IMG/VR virus record: IMGVR_UViG_3300030060_008074
Span: 1-64,000 of that record
Reading direction: 5' to 3' (one strand)
DNA length: 64,000 nucleotides
DNA from: a virus
Of this stretch, positions 21,762-30,866 are shown piece by piece. The notes below the pieces were generated by a model. It was not told where the DNA came from. It ran no database searches and was given only the letters and a program-made list of their open reading frames with translations. The translations under genes and the position numbers were made by a program. Every line of letters starts with the position of its first letter. The first letter of the stretch is position 1.

Positions 21762-22958
21762 TTAATTAGTTATTAAATTATTTTCATATGTTTCCATATT
21801 TTTTATACTTACCTCTAAGGTACCTAAATTAAATGTACCTATATCTCCACTATCTGATATTATTTCAGATAACTTTTGAATGTAACCGAATTCGCTGTTT
21901 GCAAACCTACTTCCATCAACTCTTATCTCTACATTATTATTTACCTGGCTATGTATTCCATAGACTCTTTCTTTCATATCGAATTTTGTATTTTTTTGTT
22001 CACTTTCTATATAATAATCATAATCCATATCAACAAATATTTGGTCACACCACGGTTCTAGCGCATGTAATATTTGTGAAGTACAATTTTTAACTACAAT
22101 TCCAACTCCATATTTCTTAGGAACTATTGGTTTCAAAAACTTATCGTGTTTTACAAAGTGGCCCCATTTACGAATAAAGTTTCTAGAAGCCTTTTCATTT
22201 TGCGCCAACCATTCATCTGTTTCTCTGTTTTTCATAAATACTTTACCATCTGGATTTCTAACAGCTCCACCCGCAAATCTACTGCCTCTACACGTCATGT
22301 GGTATACACAACCTCCCCATGTTTGAACAAACTTAATACCATTCAAATGAAACCTATTAAATATATCTGAATCTTCTTTTGATTGAGGAGCATATAATTC
22401 ATCATGGCCTCCTATCTCCTGAAAATCCTTTTTATAGAATGCCCATGGAGCAAATATACCTTCAGTTATTTTAGTTAATTGATTTAATCGTATATCCTTA
22501 AACCAATCTAATAATTGTTGTTCTTTGAACTCTTCAGGCTCAATACCAAAATCCATTAACATCTTTTCTGGACCTGGTGGATGCAAAGGTGGTTCAATTC
22601 TTGTTAAAGAAACAATAGTTTTATCTTTCATTTTATGTTCTATCTGATCTATTGCTCCTGGCATTAAATACATATCAGCATGATATATCATACAAACATC
22701 GTGTTTTGCAACTTCATTTACTAGTTTATCATAAAGAATAGTATGGCCTAATCTTTGTTCACTAAAATTACATATTGCGTCAAAGTTTTCATCCTTTTCC
22801 ATCATCTCAAGACACCATTCCCATGTACCATCAGTAGAAGCATCTGAAGCAACGCATATCTGTACTTCATGGTCTCCTTGATTTTTTCTAATTGAATCAT
22901 AAGACCATTTTAGATACTTAAGATTATTTCTACTAGGTTGTATTAAACTAATTTTCAT
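21762..22958 (-). CDS. GT2-like glycosyltransferase, 398 aa
   Basis: The N-terminal 220 residues follow the GT-A plan of family 2 enzymes. They open with ISLIQPSRNNLKYLKWSYDS and CVASDASTDGTWEW, which is the nucleotide-binding site. MIYHADMYLMPGAIDQIEHK holds the D-x-D-like acidic pair, and a later HDELYAPQSKEDSDIFNRFH carries the ED-type acceptor motif. The C-terminal 150 residues are an extra domain of unknown role. It transfers a sugar from a nucleotide donor, probably within an extracellular glycan. The start overlaps the next gene's stop (ATGA). Confidence 0.8.
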   Translation of the reverse strand: MKISLIQPSRNNLKYLKWSYDSIRKNQGDHEVQICVASDASTDGTWEWCLEMMEKDENFDAICNFSEQRLGHTILYDKLVNEVAKHDVCMIYHADMYLMPGAIDQIEHKMKDKTIVSLTRIEPPLHPPGPEKMLMDFGIEPEEFKEQQLLDWFKDIRLNQLTKITEGIFAPWAFYKKDFQEIGGHDELYAPQSKEDSDIFNRFHLNGIKFVQTWGGCVYHMTCRGSRFAGGAVRNPDGKVFMKNRETDEWLAQNEKASRNFIRKWGHFVKHDKFLKPIVPKKYGVGIVVKNCTSQILHALEPWCDQIFVDMDYDYYIESEQKNTKFDMKERVYGIHSQVNNNVEIRVDGSRFANSEFGYIQKLSEIISDSGDIGTFNLGTLEVSIKNMETYENNLITN

Positions 22959-23824
22959 TGTAAATCCTCCTTTACTGATTCTATAACTTCCGCATAACTT
23001 TTTGCGTGAACCATCTGTGCACAGGAAAATAAAGGGAAGTAAGTTTCATAAACAGACCATTTTACCTCCATTCCTTTTACTGCATAAACTATGTTTTTTC
23101 CTCCAAAATAACTACAAAGAACTGAATTACCTCCCTGTACAGATATAAAATTAGAGCAATTTGCATAAAGATACATCTGTAGTTCATTGAATGATAATTG
23201 TGGAGCCATGCTCTGTAAGTCTTGTATCAAGGTCACTCTTCCCTTATATTTGTTTCCGATTAAATCAAAATCTCCAAAGTCCATTAGTGTGCTATGGTCT
23301 TCGACAATGTTTGAAGGTTTAGGCCTATTATATATTACCTTAAAGTTTGGAGACAACATCTCAAATATTTTATCTAAGGTTTCTAAATCAATAAAATTTA
23401 CCGGTCCACCATCCCATTCTGATTGATACTTATTAGATATTATATATAACGGCTTTTCAAATCTAAAAAAATTATTTTTGTAGTAGGCAGAATATGGAGG
23501 TGGAGTCCACTGATCATGCCAAAATAATTTATCTGGTAAATGGTCTAAGTCTTCGTGTAGATTTTTATCATGCGATAGAGTTTTCCAATGTAGGCCTACT
23601 GAGTGATTGTGCCTTTTAACTCTATATTTACCATCAACCTTCATTTCATAGCACATGTCTCTCTTCATATCTAATTCTTTATGTTTTTCTGAAAAGAAAT
23701 AAAATGGCTTAGTATCTTTAACGTTTATTGTTTCAAATTCTACTCCATTTATATACTGATGATAGGCAAACGGTGCTCCTAAAGTTAAATCGTATCCAAA
23801 TTCTCCTAACATTTCTATTTTCAT
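22955..23824 (-). CDS. Putative glycosyltransferase, 289 aa
   Basis: No clear family. The C-terminal third has FISVQGGNSVLCSYFGGKNI, reminiscent of the second half of GT-B transferases where a Gly-rich loop binds the donor phosphate. The N-terminal part is rich in His and Trp (HDQWTPPPYSAYY). Context strongly supports a sugar transferase: the gene lies between a GT2 enzyme and the mutase, with 4-nt and 2-nt junctions. It could also be a carbohydrate-binding protein. Confidence 0.5.
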   Translation of the reverse strand: MKIEMLGEFGYDLTLGAPFAYHQYINGVEFETINVKDTKPFYFFSEKHKELDMKRDMCYEMKVDGKYRVKRHNHSVGLHWKTLSHDKNLHEDLDHLPDKLFWHDQWTPPPYSAYYKNNFFRFEKPLYIISNKYQSEWDGGPVNFIDLETLDKIFEMLSPNFKVIYNRPKPSNIVEDHSTLMDFGDFDLIGNKYKGRVTLIQDLQSMAPQLSFNELQMYLYANCSNFISVQGGNSVLCSYFGGKNIVYAVKGMEVKWSVYETYFPLFSCAQMVHAKSYAEVIESVKEDLQ

Positions 23825-23826
23825 AA

Positions 23827-24927
23827 CTATTTTTTCTCTAACTTATTATACTTTGACCAAGCTGAACCTATTATCTGATGCATATCATAATATTTATATT
23901 CTGCTAGTCTTCCGCCAAAAATAACCTTTTCTTGTTGTTTTGATAACGTTTTATATTTACTATAAATATCATTATTGATTGTATTATTTACAGGATAGTA
24001 TGGAATTTTTTCCTTTGTAAACTCAACTGGATATTCATATGTTATTACAGTCTTTTCCTGTTTACCAAACTGAAAATGTTTGTGCTCGCATATTCTAGTA
24101 TATGGAACATCTTCAGAAGTATAATTTACAACAGCATTGCCTTGAAAATCTTTCTTATCTAATAACTTGCTATAAAATCTTAAAGTTTTATATTCTAGCT
24201 CTCCAAACCTGTAATCATAAAATTCATCTATCTTACCTGTAAACACAACCTTTTCTGCTAAATTGTCAAAGTAATCCTTATCACTGAAATAGTCTGTATT
24301 TAATTTTACCTCTATATCTCCTAACATTTTTTTCATCATTTTGGTATATCCTCCTATAGGAATTCCTTGATACTTATCATTAAAATAGTTATCATCAAAC
24401 GTTAATCTTATAGGAAGCCTTTTTATTATGGCTGAAGGTAAATCTTTTGGGTCCATCATCCACTGTTTTTTAGTGTATCCTTTAATGAAAGTCTCGTATA
24501 TTTCTTTACCAACTTGTGAAAGGGCCCATTCCTCCAAGTTTTTAGGATTATCTATTTTTTCTCTAGAAGACTCTATCTTTGCAATTGCGTCTTCAGGAGT
24601 CGTTACTCCCCATAACTGATATAAAGTCATCAAATTTATAGGAAAAGAGTAAATTTTTCCGTTGTAATTTACTTTTGGCCTGTTTACATAGTGATTGAAT
24701 TCAGCATATTCATTCACATAATCCCAAATCCTTTTATCACTGGTATGGAATATGTGAGGTCCATAAACATGTACGTCTATACCTTCTATGTCTTCAGTAT
24801 AACAGTTTCCTCCTATATGGTGTCTCTTATCTATTATTAGACATTTCTTACCATCAGCAATTGCCTTTTTTGCAAAAGTTATACCGAATAAACCGCAACC
24901 AACTATTAAATAATCATAATTTTTCAA
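23827..24927 (-). CDS. glf: UDP-galactopyranose mutase, 366 aa
   Basis: An FAD enzyme that turns UDP-galactopyranose into UDP-galactofuranose. DYLIVGCGLFGITFAKKA (4-21) is the dinucleotide-binding fold, followed by GGNCYTEDIEGIDVHVYGPH. Active-site residues appear in VNRPKVNYNGKIYSFPIN and GYTKKQWMMDPKDLP, and the C-terminal part has VIFGGRLAEYKYYDMHQIIG. The length is normal for the family. Galactofuranose occurs in bacterial surface glycans but not in most host core metabolism, so the product is most likely for a polymer built by this block. Confidence 0.9.
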   Translation of the reverse strand: MKNYDYLIVGCGLFGITFAKKAIADGKKCLIIDKRHHIGGNCYTEDIEGIDVHVYGPHIFHTSDKRIWDYVNEYAEFNHYVNRPKVNYNGKIYSFPINLMTLYQLWGVTTPEDAIAKIESSREKIDNPKNLEEWALSQVGKEIYETFIKGYTKKQWMMDPKDLPSAIIKRLPIRLTFDDNYFNDKYQGIPIGGYTKMMKKMLGDIEVKLNTDYFSDKDYFDNLAEKVVFTGKIDEFYDYRFGELEYKTLRFYSKLLDKKDFQGNAVVNYTSEDVPYTRICEHKHFQFGKQEKTVITYEYPVEFTKEKIPYYPVNNTINNDIYSKYKTLSKQQEKVIFGGRLAEYKYYDMHQIIGSAWSKYNKLEKK

Positions 24928-25858
24928 CTATTTTTCTCCATTTTTGTAAAAAGGCTTTTTCTGTATAAGATTCTTGGTAAATCATCTTTGATACTTCTAC
25001 ATTCATATCATAAAAATCTTTATCTGTTTGTAATCTAGAAGCCAATTGCCTAGCAGAAAATACATCTCCTCTTTCAACACTTAAATCAGGAAACAAATCT
25101 CTCTGAGTATTTATATCGTTATATCCTATACAAGGAATTCCTAAGTATGCGCAATTCAATGGAAACTGGCCAGCTGAAGATTGATATGTCTGTATTCCAT
25201 ACTTACATTTAGATAGTTCAAGCATAAACTCGTACCAATCCATCCATGGCAAGTAATTTATTCCGTTTATTTCTTCTCCATCTTTATATTTTCCAGACTT
25301 AAATCCATACTTTGGTAAATCAAATTCATTTGATATTACCCAAGCGTCAAATCCTCTATAAGTAAGGTGCCAATTTCCTGCTACAAATACTCTATCTTCT
25401 TTTTTAGCAGTTTTTATATTGTCTTCTATCATTAAAGTAGGTAATACCATAGAAGTCTTATCAGTTATTCCTCTAAAATATTTTACGTCTGCATCGTTAT
25501 GGCATAATAATAAATCAGCCTCTAACAATTGATTATAGAACCACACCATTACTTCTACAGAATCCTCTTGCCAATCCCAGTGGCAGCTTTCCTGCATTAT
25601 TAGTACTTTATTACAATGTTTTCTAACGTTTGATATTAAAGGATAGTCAGCTTTAGCTAAATCTTGCCTATTTTTTTCTTTAGGAATAATTACTACTCCT
25701 ATATCATATGATGCATTTAACTTATCTAGAGTAAACACGCAATGGTGTGTTGCTCCTAATGCACACATCCACGCCTGATCTGTTCTCATTGGAACATCTC
25801 TAGGTATATTGCCTTCATAACCTCCTTCAGTAAAAAATGCTATACTATTCTTCGTCAT
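24914..25858 (-). CDS. GT-B-type glycosyltransferase-like protein, 314 aa
   Basis: Contains a DxxWxxxxLGATHH-like start and a C-terminal donor site (GIQTYQSSAGQFPLNCAYLG, then IPCIGYND), which resembles GT-B transferases. Overlaps the mutase by 14 nt. No family name is certain. The C-terminal Asp/Arg-rich segment (RDLFPDLSVERGDVFSARQL) suits an enzyme that binds a charged donor. Confidence 0.55.
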   Translation of the reverse strand: MTKNSIAFFTEGGYEGNIPRDVPMRTDQAWMCALGATHHCVFTLDKLNASYDIGVVIIPKEKNRQDLAKADYPLISNVRKHCNKVLIMQESCHWDWQEDSVEVMVWFYNQLLEADLLLCHNDADVKYFRGITDKTSMVLPTLMIEDNIKTAKKEDRVFVAGNWHLTYRGFDAWVISNEFDLPKYGFKSGKYKDGEEINGINYLPWMDWYEFMLELSKCKYGIQTYQSSAGQFPLNCAYLGIPCIGYNDINTQRDLFPDLSVERGDVFSARQLASRLQTDKDFYDMNVEVSKMIYQESYTEKAFLQKWRKIVEKL

Positions 25859-26576
25859 ATTCTATTTCTCCTAACATTTCTTTTGATTTTGGTCCGTAAT
25901 TAAATAATAAATCTATGAAAGACATATGAGATTCGAATCCTTCATATCTTTGATTATATTTCGGGTGAGAAAATTTTTGAAAAACATAATTTATATTTTC
26001 ATTATCAAATTTATCTTTTTCAATGTATGTCTTTCCATCTTGTCCAAAAACAAATGTTCTAGCTCCAGCAGACTTACACATTTTAATAATTAAATCTGAT
26101 TTTTTACCTGAAATATCTTTTCCATTCTCTATAAGTTTTGAGGTTCTATAAATAGGAATGTTAATATCGAACTTTTTGAAAGCATATCTTATTATTTCTT
26201 CTGAAAAATCTATCAGATATTCATAATCTTTTGAGTATATTTCTTCTAGTTCTGAAAATATATCTTCAAAATACTCTGCCCTAGAATAGCACATTCTTAT
26301 AGAGTTTAATTGCTTTCTTTTCCAATTCTTAGAATTATCTATCCTAGCCTCAGGCCACATTAAAAGTTTACTCTTAGATTGTAATACTGGAGTACTAATC
26401 CATAACCATCCATCCTTTTTTCTTATTTTGTTTCTGCTATGCCAGTGCTCTTTCATGAATTGAACAGTATCTAATATATAATAAACGTCTCCCATTCTAG
26501 CTTTAGATATAAAACCTAGCCATGGAAAAAACTCTGGCTGATGTGCTACTAATATTGGCGATTTTATATTATCCAT
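25845..26576 (-). CDS. WbqC-family protein, 243 aa
   Basis: Opens with VAHQPEFFPWLGFISKARMG and continues VYYILDTVQFMKEHWHSRNK, the signature start of WbqC-like proteins (H-Q-P-x-F/Y-x-P-W-x-G). The mid part holds ISGKKSDLIIKMCKSAGART. The family occurs in O-antigen and capsule clusters, often beside aminotransferases and formyltransferases, and is suspected to act as an acyl or amino-sugar-modifying enzyme. Here it is next to a DegT-like aminotransferase, which fits. Confidence 0.8.
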   Translation of the reverse strand: MDNIKSPILVAHQPEFFPWLGFISKARMGDVYYILDTVQFMKEHWHSRNKIRKKDGWLWISTPVLQSKSKLLMWPEARIDNSKNWKRKQLNSIRMCYSRAEYFEDIFSELEEIYSKDYEYLIDFSEEIIRYAFKKFDINIPIYRTSKLIENGKDISGKKSDLIIKMCKSAGARTFVFGQDGKTYIEKDKFDNENINYVFQKFSHPKYNQRYEGFESHMSFIDLLFNYGPKSKEMLGEIEYDEE

Positions 26577-27366
26577 TTGGAAAAACTGATACCCATTCTA
26601 AATTATTTTTAATTGAATCTACCGTTGGACAATCAAAATTAACATCTTCTCCTAACCATATTGTTCCATTATATTTGTCATGTAAAGGAGTATATGGTAC
26701 CCTTTTTTGGTTCTGAGTAAAATACATTGCTCTAAGCCAAGAATTTGGTTGATTATCTCCAATAAATCTTAATCCTGTATTTCTTATTTCATCAACCCTT
26801 TCTTTTCTACTATTATATATTTTGTCTATATCTTGAAACATTACGTTTGTTTTGTGTATTGCAGTAGGATTATCGTGCCACTCTACATCATTACCATCAT
26901 AAGCAATTACTGCTCCGCCTTTTTCCTTGTCTACTCCAGAAGGTAACCACTTTGTTGGGCCTAATGAAGCTATAACTATGTCAGAATATTTACCTAATCC
27001 TTCTAAGCCTAAACACTGAGAACAGTCTTCAATAATCATGTATCCTTTTTCTTTTAAGTACTTTATTTGATTTTGGGCCTGTATACCAAACATGTGTGGA
27101 ACTATTACTGTGTCTACGTCCTTAAAATTTTCAACTAACTTTTCATCTATCTGTAAATCATGCGCGCAGTCAACTATTCTAGGTTTACAATTGGTGTTTA
27201 GTGTTGCCTCATATACTCTATGACATGTATAAGTTGGCATTGCCACACAATAAGAACCAAGTTGTTTAAGAGCCTTTTCAATAGCAGTTTTACCGTTTAC
27301 TAAATATGCAGCATTAGTTTTACCAAAGTAATTTGACCAATTGTTCTTAAAAAGTTTAGTCGCCAT
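26569..27366 (-). CDS. DegT/DnrJ-type aminotransferase-like protein, short, 265 aa
   Basis: Sugar aminotransferases of this family use PLP. The N-terminal part (AYLVNGKTAIEKALKQLGSY, then PTYTCHRVY) and the cofactor segment IIEDCSQCLG with the nearby lysine in ASLGPTKWLPSG are all present. The chain stops at 265 residues instead of about 370, so most of the C-terminal small domain is missing or reduced. It may be a small form of the family or a nonfunctional partner. It lies beside WbqC and a PIG-L deacetylase, which together suit an N-acylated amino sugar. Confidence 0.7.
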   Translation of the reverse strand: MATKLFKNNWSNYFGKTNAAYLVNGKTAIEKALKQLGSYCVAMPTYTCHRVYEATLNTNCKPRIVDCAHDLQIDEKLVENFKDVDTVIVPHMFGIQAQNQIKYLKEKGYMIIEDCSQCLGLEGLGKYSDIVIASLGPTKWLPSGVDKEKGGAVIAYDGNDVEWHDNPTAIHKTNVMFQDIDKIYNSRKERVDEIRNTGLRFIGDNQPNSWLRAMYFTQNQKRVPYTPLHDKYNGTIWLGEDVNFDCPTVDSIKNNLEWVSVFPNG

Positions 27367-27994
27367 TAGTTGTCCATTTCTTTATTTTGTATATATCATA
27401 ATATTCAGATTTATACTTTGCACAGTTTTCCATAACATATGCCATTCCAATATTCCAATGTTCACTGAGATAGTATCCTACCTTTGAATAAGATTGGTCC
27501 TTTTTTATATCATAACATTCTATAGCTTCAGTTTTTATTTTATACTGTTCTTTTGATAACTCTATAAAGTAGTTTGGTTCAAAATTAAGAGAGCTAGGAG
27601 AATAATAAGTAATAAATCTATCGCTTAGTTTGTACAAACCCATCATTATCTCGTTACATACCTGATGGTCTGTGTGTAAATCATTACTGTCATGAGAAAG
27701 TACTTCAAAGTTTCTACCAAAGTCTATCATATTGTATACAGAATCTTTTAGATCGTCCATTTCTGACCTCAATCTTGTAGAATTAAAATTATGATTTTTG
27801 TATATTAAAGGTCTGCATATTTCATCTTCTAACCGTCTTAAATTGTGCCTTGTTATAGGATTCTTGTAATCATTTTTTGTTGCAACATGCACGTATATAT
27901 TTTCATACTTTGAATGGTGTTTGAAAACATAACCGTAACAAGATATTTCAAAATCATCTAAATGCGCGCATAGTATATGTAAGTCTTTATCCAT
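27356..27994 (-). CDS. PIG-L-family deacetylase, 212 aa
   Basis: Zinc-dependent N-acetyl-sugar deacetylases of the PIG-L/LmbE family. ILCAHLDDFEISCYG corresponds to the A-H-P-D-D-E site, and LSHDSNDLHTDHQVCNEI carries the H-x-x-D-H motif, so all metal ligands are present. The ATG at 27994 is preferred: TAGGGAATTGT precedes it, and the frame continues upstream only into the neighbouring gene. Likely removes an acetyl group from an amino sugar in the same pathway as the aminotransferase. Confidence 0.8.
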   Translation of the reverse strand: MDKDLHILCAHLDDFEISCYGYVFKHHSKYENIYVHVATKNDYKNPITRHNLRRLEDEICRPLIYKNHNFNSTRLRSEMDDLKDSVYNMIDFGRNFEVLSHDSNDLHTDHQVCNEIMMGLYKLSDRFITYYSPSSLNFEPNYFIELSKEQYKIKTEAIECYDIKKDQSYSKVGYYLSEHWNIGMAYVMENCAKYKSEYYDIYKIKKWTTNGD

Positions 27995-28751
27995 ACAATT
28001 CCCTATAAGTTTGTTCCATCCATTGTTTAGTATCTCCCATATTTGCTGGTATAGCATTGAAGTGATACACCCATCCAGCCTTTATATACAACGGTAATTT
28101 TGACCAGTTTTTGTATCCCAGGGTAAATAAATTTTTTCTAGGCATATCTTGTAAATTATAGCAGCCCGGTAATAACTTGACTTCTACTCCAAACTTTTTT
28201 ACAAAATAATTTAGGGGAGTTTGGTCGTTTCCAACATAGAAACTTTTTGCATGTATAAATTTATCTACATTTTCTTCATAATAATTTATCACCTTATCAA
28301 AAAATTCTCTGTGAGACTTGTTTACAACTATAAATCCACTATTAAAATATTCCCACGTTTTTATTTTAGGTATTTCTGGAAATATATAATCTCCATAATT
28401 TTCTATACTTCTAGTTACCCACTCATAACATCCATCGTTCATTACAGCGCAAAACTTATTTTCTGTATCTTCGAAAAAATTAGGACAGTCTGGGTGTACT
28501 ATTGTATCGGCATCGACTATCAAAACCTGATTGTATTTTATATTGTTATCGTCAAGTAGCTGTAGAGCTAAAGATTTATGCCAATTAGCATTCATATATT
28601 CTTCAGGATACACTCTTTCTGTTAATACAAATACTTCACAATTATTTTTAATTGCCCACTTCTTCCAACTAGATACACCTAGCCTATAAGGCTCGTTTCT
28701 ACCCTTTTTGTTTTCTTCTTCTATGTTTACTATAAAAATTGTATTTTTCAT
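27987..28751 (-). CDS. Glycosyltransferase with D-x-D motif, GT8-like, 254 aa
   Basis: Shows VLIVDADTIVHPDCPNFFED, the nucleotide-sugar D-A-D motif, and EYFNSGFIVVNKSHREFFDK plus YVGNDQTPLNYFVKKFG further on, all characteristic of GT8-like retaining transferases. The product ends at the PIG-L gene with an 8-nt overlap. It is the first gene after promoter P4 and starts 8 nt after the -10 box, so the message may be leaderless. Donor and acceptor unknown. Confidence 0.75.
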   Translation of the reverse strand: MKNTIFIVNIEEENKKGRNEPYRLGVSSWKKWAIKNNCEVFVLTERVYPEEYMNANWHKSLALQLLDDNNIKYNQVLIVDADTIVHPDCPNFFEDTENKFCAVMNDGCYEWVTRSIENYGDYIFPEIPKIKTWEYFNSGFIVVNKSHREFFDKVINYYEENVDKFIHAKSFYVGNDQTPLNYFVKKFGVEVKLLPGCYNLQDMPRKNLFTLGYKNWSKLPLYIKAGWVYHFNAIPANMGDTKQWMEQTYRELYG

Positions 28752-28759
28752 ATTAGTAT

Positions 28760-28788
28760 AATATAATAAAATTTATTCAATCTGTAAA
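28760..28788 (-). promoter_or_regulatory. Promoter of the TTTACC-N17-TATATT family (P4)
   Basis: Minus strand: TTTACA (28788-28783), 17 nt, TATATT (28765-28760). The next ATG (28751) is 8 nt after the -10 box. An inverted repeat CTGTAAAAT/ATTTTACAG (28782-28809) overlaps the -35 box and the stop of the kinase gene. Confidence 0.65.
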
Positions 28789-28800
28789 ATTTTCTCAATG

Positions 28801-29568
28801 TTATTTTACAGTTGCTACTCCTGGTTTTTGAACCACTATTGTAGTGCACTCTTGAGCAAACCCTATCGCCTTTTCTATATCGTTACTTTTTATGTATTCA
28901 TAAACCAATCCTGCTAAAAAAGTATCTCCTGCTCCTGACACATCTTTAACAGGTACTTCCTTAGTTGGAAATATTTTTTCGTTATATATACAACCATTTT
29001 TACCTTTAGTTATTATCAACTTTTCCTTTAACTTTGGATATTTAGGTATTCTTTCAAAATTCTTTTCGTGCTCTGAATTATTGATTTTAATAAAATCTAT
29101 ATCATTACACCATTCACCTAAAAACTTTTTAGTATCTAGAAATACTGGACAACTAGCCATTTCTGCTATTTGTTCTATATCGTATGTTTGAAGAAACCCT
29201 TTACAATAATCTGATACAATTATTGCGTCGTATTTATCAGCAGTTTTCATTATGTGATGAGGCATTGCTTTTCCTGTACTTGCTAGTGATTGTATTGGTT
29301 TACACCTATCATTTTCATCAACACGCAATACCATTTGATTATATCTTTCATCAACATATCTAATCTTTTTAATAGGGTCTTCGTTTGTAATTAAATCAAC
29401 TTCAGCTCCCAAGGCTCTTAAATTTGACGCTACATTTCCTGCCATTCCTGGATTACCTACTTCTTTATTAGGCTTTATTACTGGAACAGGGGCCTCTGGA
29501 GCTATTCTACTTATATCGCCATAGATAAAAATATCCTCACAACTATCTCCAATAACTAATATTTTCAT
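28801..29568 (-). CDS. PfkB-family heptose kinase (HldE N-terminal domain type), 255 aa
   Basis: A ribokinase-fold enzyme very like the kinase half of HldE, which phosphorylates heptose-7-phosphate at C1. MKILVIGDSCEDIFIYGDIS and VGNPGMAGNVASNLRALG form the substrate pocket, DDRYNQMVLRVDENDR-like segments follow, and VSGAGDTFLAGLVYEY near the C-terminus is the catalytic GAGD motif. It is shorter than the usual 315 residues. A separate nucleotidyltransferase gene lies three genes upstream, so together they would match a split HldE. See the SIS-HAD gene for the remaining steps. Confidence 0.8.
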   Translation of the reverse strand: MKILVIGDSCEDIFIYGDISRIAPEAPVPVIKPNKEVGNPGMAGNVASNLRALGAEVDLITNEDPIKKIRYVDERYNQMVLRVDENDRCKPIQSLASTGKAMPHHIMKTADKYDAIIVSDYCKGFLQTYDIEQIAEMASCPVFLDTKKFLGEWCNDIDFIKINNSEHEKNFERIPKYPKLKEKLIITKGKNGCIYNEKIFPTKEVPVKDVSGAGDTFLAGLVYEYIKSNDIEKAIGFAQECTTIVVQKPGVATVK

Positions 29569-30098
29569 AAAACCTCTTCTTCAAATTTTAATATTCCATC
29601 AGCTAAATTTTTTTCCCAATCGCTTGGAGAATCATCATCTGCATTATCACTTATGTATTTATATGATACAAATGGTACATTAAATACGTAACAAACCTTT
29701 GCTAATGCGTATGCCTCCATGTCAAAAACGTCTATAATATCAAGTTCTTTATTAACATCCTGTACGAAATTGTCTCCTGTTCCGCAAGTTAGTCCTTCCC
29801 CGTAGTCTATTATCATAGGAACATCTGTTTCATAAGCAGTTTCTCCTAGCTTAAAACCTAAGGCTGTTTTATCCATATCTCTTTGTACAAATTTTGTACA
29901 CTTTACCAATTCTCCTACTGGAATATTTCTACTCCCTGCAGTTCCATAATTTATTACTTCTTTAACATCTTTTGTAGTTAAGAAATTAGTTAAAGCCATT
30001 GTTGCGTTTACTTTTCCTACTCCTGTGTGTAATAAATCGTAATTACCTGAACCATTAGAAGTTTCCATCTTTAATGCTGATACTACTAATCTATCCAT
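29565..30098 (-). CDS. Nucleoside phosphorylase/MTA-SAH nucleosidase-like, 177 aa
   Basis: Matches the PNP/UDP phosphorylase fold: LHTGVGKVNATMALTNFL (ribose and phosphate site), EVINYGTAGSRNIPVGELV, and the nucleoside site VFDMEAYALAKVC with the family's M-E pair. The final D-x-S-x-S-D-W region (SDNADDDSPSDWEKNLADGI) carries the catalytic Asp. Shorter than typical MTAN (about 230). It probably removes an adenine or other base, or degrades 5'-methylthioadenosine from the SAM-using enzymes in the block. Why it sits between the heptose genes is unclear. Confidence 0.7.
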   Translation of the reverse strand: MDRLVVSALKMETSNGSGNYDLLHTGVGKVNATMALTNFLTTKDVKEVINYGTAGSRNIPVGELVKCTKFVQRDMDKTALGFKLGETAYETDVPMIIDYGEGLTCGTGDNFVQDVNKELDIIDVFDMEAYALAKVCYVFNVPFVSYKYISDNADDDSPSDWEKNLADGILKFEEEVL

Positions 30099-30480
30099 CT
30101 AAAGTATCTCCCTTCCATATTCTATATGAATCTTCATCAAAGTGTTGAGTAGAAACTTCAAACACCGTTGCATCTGTTATTGCTTCTAATTGGTGAGGTT
30201 GACCTGGAGGTACTCTCACAGCATCGCCTGGATATAAAGTTTGACTGTTAGTTTCAGCTTTTTCTGTATCAATCCATGTGTATAGGAATTTACCCTCCTG
30301 TACATACCATGTTTCATCTTTAATCATATGATAGTGCATTGAAAATTTACGTCCTTTCTTAAATACTAATAATTTACCGCAATACAGTTCGTTGTTTTCA
30401 AATATAATTTCATGTCCCCAACCTTTTTCTACTCTAGATTCTGAACATTCTTTTGCATTAAATATTATCGGTTTTTCCAT
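30091..30480 (-). CDS. Cupin-domain protein, mannose-6-P isomerase C-terminal type, 129 aa
   Basis: A single cupin barrel with GKLLVFKKGRKFSMHYHMIK, the first metal-binding motif (H-x-H, then E in DETWYVQEGKFL), and PGDAVRVPPGQPHQLEAITD, the second. This layout is that of the mannose-6-phosphate isomerase/GDP-mannose pyrophosphorylase C-terminal cupins. It could be a sugar-phosphate isomerase or a regulator of an adjacent enzyme. Overlaps the nucleotidyltransferase by 16 nt. Confidence 0.75.
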   Translation of the reverse strand: MEKPIIFNAKECSESRVEKGWGHEIIFENNELYCGKLLVFKKGRKFSMHYHMIKDETWYVQEGKFLYTWIDTEKAETNSQTLYPGDAVRVPPGQPHQLEAITDATVFEVSTQHFDEDSYRIWKGDTLDG

Positions 30481-30866
30481 TCTAATATCTCAGTTGTAGA
30501 ATATCTATCTATCCTATTAAAAAATTTAAGTTCTTTGGTGTATTCTTCTCCAATAACTGTTTTACCTTTCCAATCTGAACCTATTACCATTATATCTGGA
30601 GAAATCTTTTTTATTAGTTGCTCTAGCTCATGGGTTGAATCAAAAACATGGGTACTGTCTACATATGATATTGAGTTAACCATGAATCTTCTATCATCTT
30701 CACTAAAAACAGGTCTAGTTGGTCCTTTATCTTTATTTACTTTGTGATCTGAATCTATGCCTACATGAAGTTTACCACCTAAAGATTTAGCATACCTAAA
30801 TAATTCAACGTGTCCTCTATGAAGTACATCAAAACATCCATTTGTCCAAATTATTTTTTGTTCCAT
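30465..30866 (-). CDS. Heptose-1-phosphate nucleotidyltransferase (HldE C-terminal domain type), 133 aa
   Basis: A cytidylyltransferase-fold enzyme like the C-terminal half of HldE, which joins ADP (or GDP) to heptose-1-phosphate. IIWTNGCFDVLHRGHVELFR holds the H-x-G-H nucleotide site, LHVGIDSDHKVNKDKGPTRP follows, and RYSTTEILEWKNR (S/T-T-x-I/L near the end) closes the fold. The ATG at 30866 has GGGA upstream; the frame is open four codons further only from a TTG. Works with the PfkB kinase downstream. Confidence 0.85.
   Translation of the reverse strand: MEQKIIWTNGCFDVLHRGHVELFRYAKSLGGKLHVGIDSDHKVNKDKGPTRPVFSEDDRRFMVNSISYVDSTHVFDSTHELEQLIKKISPDIMVIGSDWKGKTVIGEEYTKELKFFNRIDRYSTTEILEWKNR

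Noticed and set aside
28782-28809. Inverted repeat CTGTAAAAT/ATTTTACAG as a terminator
   Set aside because: No T-run follows it on the minus strand; the 9-bp arms are AT-rich and one arm is the -35 box of P4. It could still have a regulatory role.
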